Assembly: GCA_900318305.1 (NCBI GenBank)
Contig: ONKB01000021.1
Span: 1-35,031, forward strand
Direction of reading: 5' to 3'
Length of the DNA: 35,031 bases
Source of the DNA: an uncultured Prevotellaceae bacterium
GTDB taxonomy: Bacteria > Bacteroidota > Bacteroidia > Bacteroidales > Bacteroidaceae
Under the pieces are notes generated by a model. It made no database searches, was not told the DNA's origin, and saw only the letters and a program-made list of their open reading frames with translations. Below are positions 33,983-35,031 of this stretch, one piece after another. The translations under genes and the position numbers were made by a program. Position 1 is the stretch's first letter; the number at the start of each line of letters is the position of its first letter.

Positions 33983-34198
33983 AAAAACAACAGGTTCTTT
34001 GTTTTGTTCTCGATTAATCGTAACTTTACGGGAAACTGGCGTGTGAAGTTCCTCACGCTCGGCAAAAAAACAACAGGTTCTTTGTTTTGCACTCGCTTAA
34101 TCGTAACTTTACGGGATACAAGCGCGTGAAGTTCCTCATGCTCGGCAAAAAAACAACAAGTTCTTTGTTTTGCACTCGCTTAATCGTAACTTTGCAGT
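33983..34198 (+). repeat. 83-bp tandem repeat with three promoter-like copies
   Basis: Units begin at 33983, 34066 and 34149; the third is cut short at about 34198. Units 1 and 2 differ at about 8 of 83 bases. Each unit holds TTTG, 19 bp, then TAACTTTA (34021-34028 and 34104-34111) or, in unit 3, the exact -7 TAACTTTG (34187-34194). Units 1 and 2 also contain a short hairpin (GTGTGA/TCACGC and GCGTGA/TCATGC around AGTTCC) kept through substitutions in both arms. The third copy lies 19 bases before the MFS start codon. Confidence 0.85.
34164..34194 (+). promoter_or_regulatory. Promoter of the MFS gene (third repeat unit)
   Basis: TTTG (34164-34167), 19 bp, TAACTTTG (34187-34194) is a perfect consensus. 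The start would lie near 34201, about 12 bases before the ATG at 34213. The two upstream copies end in TAACTTTA and are probably weaker or inactive. Confidence 0.78.
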
Positions 34199-34212
34199 GA
34201 GAATAAACCATC

Positions 34213-35031
34213 ATGTCACTGAAAGAGAACAAAGACCGGCTCTGGAATGCAGGATACATCAAGGTGATGACTGCCAACTTCACCTTGTATTTCGCTTTCT
34301 ATATTCTGTCTCCTCTCCTCCCCATCTATTTGAGCGAGCGCTTCGGAGCAAGCAAGGACACTATCGGCATTATCCTCTCAGGCTATACCCTGGCAGCATT
34401 GATTATCCGTCCTTTCAGCGGATATGTTGTCGACACTTTCAACCGGAAGCGTTTTCTCATGTGCTGCATCTTTCTGTTTTTCCTGTGTTTTGCAGGATAT
34501 ATCGCAGCTGGTACCTTGCTGATGTTTGCCATATTCAGAACCCTCCACGGGGCACCCTTCGGTGCTTTCACCGTAGCCAACACCACAGCGGCAATCGACG
34601 TCCTGCCTTCATCAAGGCGCAACGAAGGTTTGGGCTATTATGGTCTGAGCAACAATCTTGGTATGGCAATAGCACCCTCCATTGGCATTTACATCTATAA
34701 GATTCTCAACGACTTCAGCTATATCTTCTGGATTGCATTGGCTGTAGCAGGCATCGGTGTACTTATCTTAAGCACCTTGAAGCTGCCCTACCGCGAAAGC
34801 ATACCCGACAAGAAAAAACTGTCCTTTGACCGCTTTTTCCTCACAAGAGCATGGCTCATGGCAATCAACATAGGATTGTTTGGCTTCGGTTTTGGCACCA
34901 TCAGCAATTTCCTGGCCATATACAGCAAGCAGGAACTGAATATCACCAGCGGTACTGGCACATATTTCATGCTCCTTTCCATGGGATTGTTCGTCTCAAG
35001 ACTCCAGGGGGGCAAAGCTTTGCGACGGGGA
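34213..35031 (+). CDS. MFS transporter, partial (runs off the window)
   Basis: An open frame of 273 codons begins at the ATG at 34213 (MSLKENKDRLWNAGYI) and continues without a stop to the window end, so the C-terminal part is missing. Eight or so hydrophobic segments are visible. The loop 2-3 region is FSGYVVDTFNRKRFLM (G-x-x-x-D-x-x-x-R-[KR] pattern of MFS), FRTLHGAPFGAFTVAN is helix 4, and LGYYGLSNNLGMAIAPSIG is helix 5. The closest style is drug or arabinose-efflux type MFS (AraJ/YhhS-like); the substrate is unknown. It is preceded by the triplicated promoter repeat. Confidence 0.88.
   Translation, partial: MSLKENKDRLWNAGYIKVMTANFTLYFAFYILSPLLPIYLSERFGASKDTIGIILSGYTLAALIIRPFSGYVVDTFNRKRFLMCCIFLFFLCFAGYIAAGTLLMFAIFRTLHGAPFGAFTVANTTAAIDVLPSSRRNEGLGYYGLSNNLGMAIAPSIGIYIYKILNDFSYIFWIALAVAGIGVLILSTLKLPYRESIPDKKKLSFDRFFLTRAWLMAINIGLFGFGFGTISNFLAIYSKQELNITSGTGTYFMLLSMGLFVSRLQGGKALRRG

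Noticed and set aside
33983..34198. CRISPR array
   Set aside because: Units are contiguous 83-bp copies with no variable spacers and contain promoter boxes; no cas gene is present.
34170..34700. 176-codon plus frame overlapping the MFS gene
   Set aside because: Out of frame with the clear MFS coding sequence from 34213; it has no membrane helices or family motif.

Overview
The window looks like a chromosomal, mostly housekeeping segment of a Bacteroidales bacterium, most likely of the Prevotella group. The protein families and gene orders fit this: serC-serA-DUF1015, MalQ with N-terminal starch-binding modules, an EFR1-type flavodoxin-ferredoxin, and B12-dependent NrdJ. The promoters also fit. 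Upstream of many genes and both tRNAs sits the Bacteroidota -7 element TAnnTTTG, in the best cases preceded by TTTG at 19-21 bp. Genus and species are inference. No phage, insertion sequence, CRISPR array or rRNA is visible.

Layout. 1-1812: tRNA-Arg(TCT) and a lipoprotein resembling a clan GH-A glycosidase, both on minus. 1813-5192: serC, serA and a DUF1015 gene, a serine-biosynthesis operon ending in a strong terminator. 5415-8114: nrdJ on minus with its own terminator and promoter. 8308-14920: a five-gene plus-strand row (ribulokinase-like kinase, ExuT-like MFS transporter, FAD-dependent oxidoreductase, secreted endonuclease/exonuclease/phosphatase protein, membrane acyltransferase), closed by a terminator shared with the convergent tRNA-Thr(CGT). 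15078-19451: a minus operon of GH25 lysozyme, malQ and mltG. 19561-21806: a divergent plus operon of EFR1 ferredoxin, S1/P1 nuclease and GNAT acetyltransferase. 21842-25285: minus operon dnaB, bile-acid:Na+ symporter-like gene, ispE. 25318-27800: glycerate kinase and a GntP-type permease. 27863-31186: pheT and a yebC broken by a one-base frameshift, then a two-way terminator. 31195-33931: minus operon of a secreted propeller-like protein, rsmG, a metallo-beta-lactamase-fold hydrolase and a small lipoprotein. 33983-35031: an 83-bp tandem repeat carrying three promoter copies, driving an MFS transporter cut by the window end.

Functional links. SerC and SerA make serine from 3-phosphoglycerate. 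The glycerate kinase/permease pair feeds phosphoglycerate into the same part of metabolism. The 8.4-14.9 kb row looks like an uptake and modification pathway for an unidentified sugar or sugar acid. I see no clear new defence or mobile system. The points most worth a second look are the triplicated promoter repeat, the uncharacterised kinase/oxidoreductase/acyltransferase row, the yebC frameshift, the lysine-type SerA and the operator-like inverted repeat at 19.5 kb.
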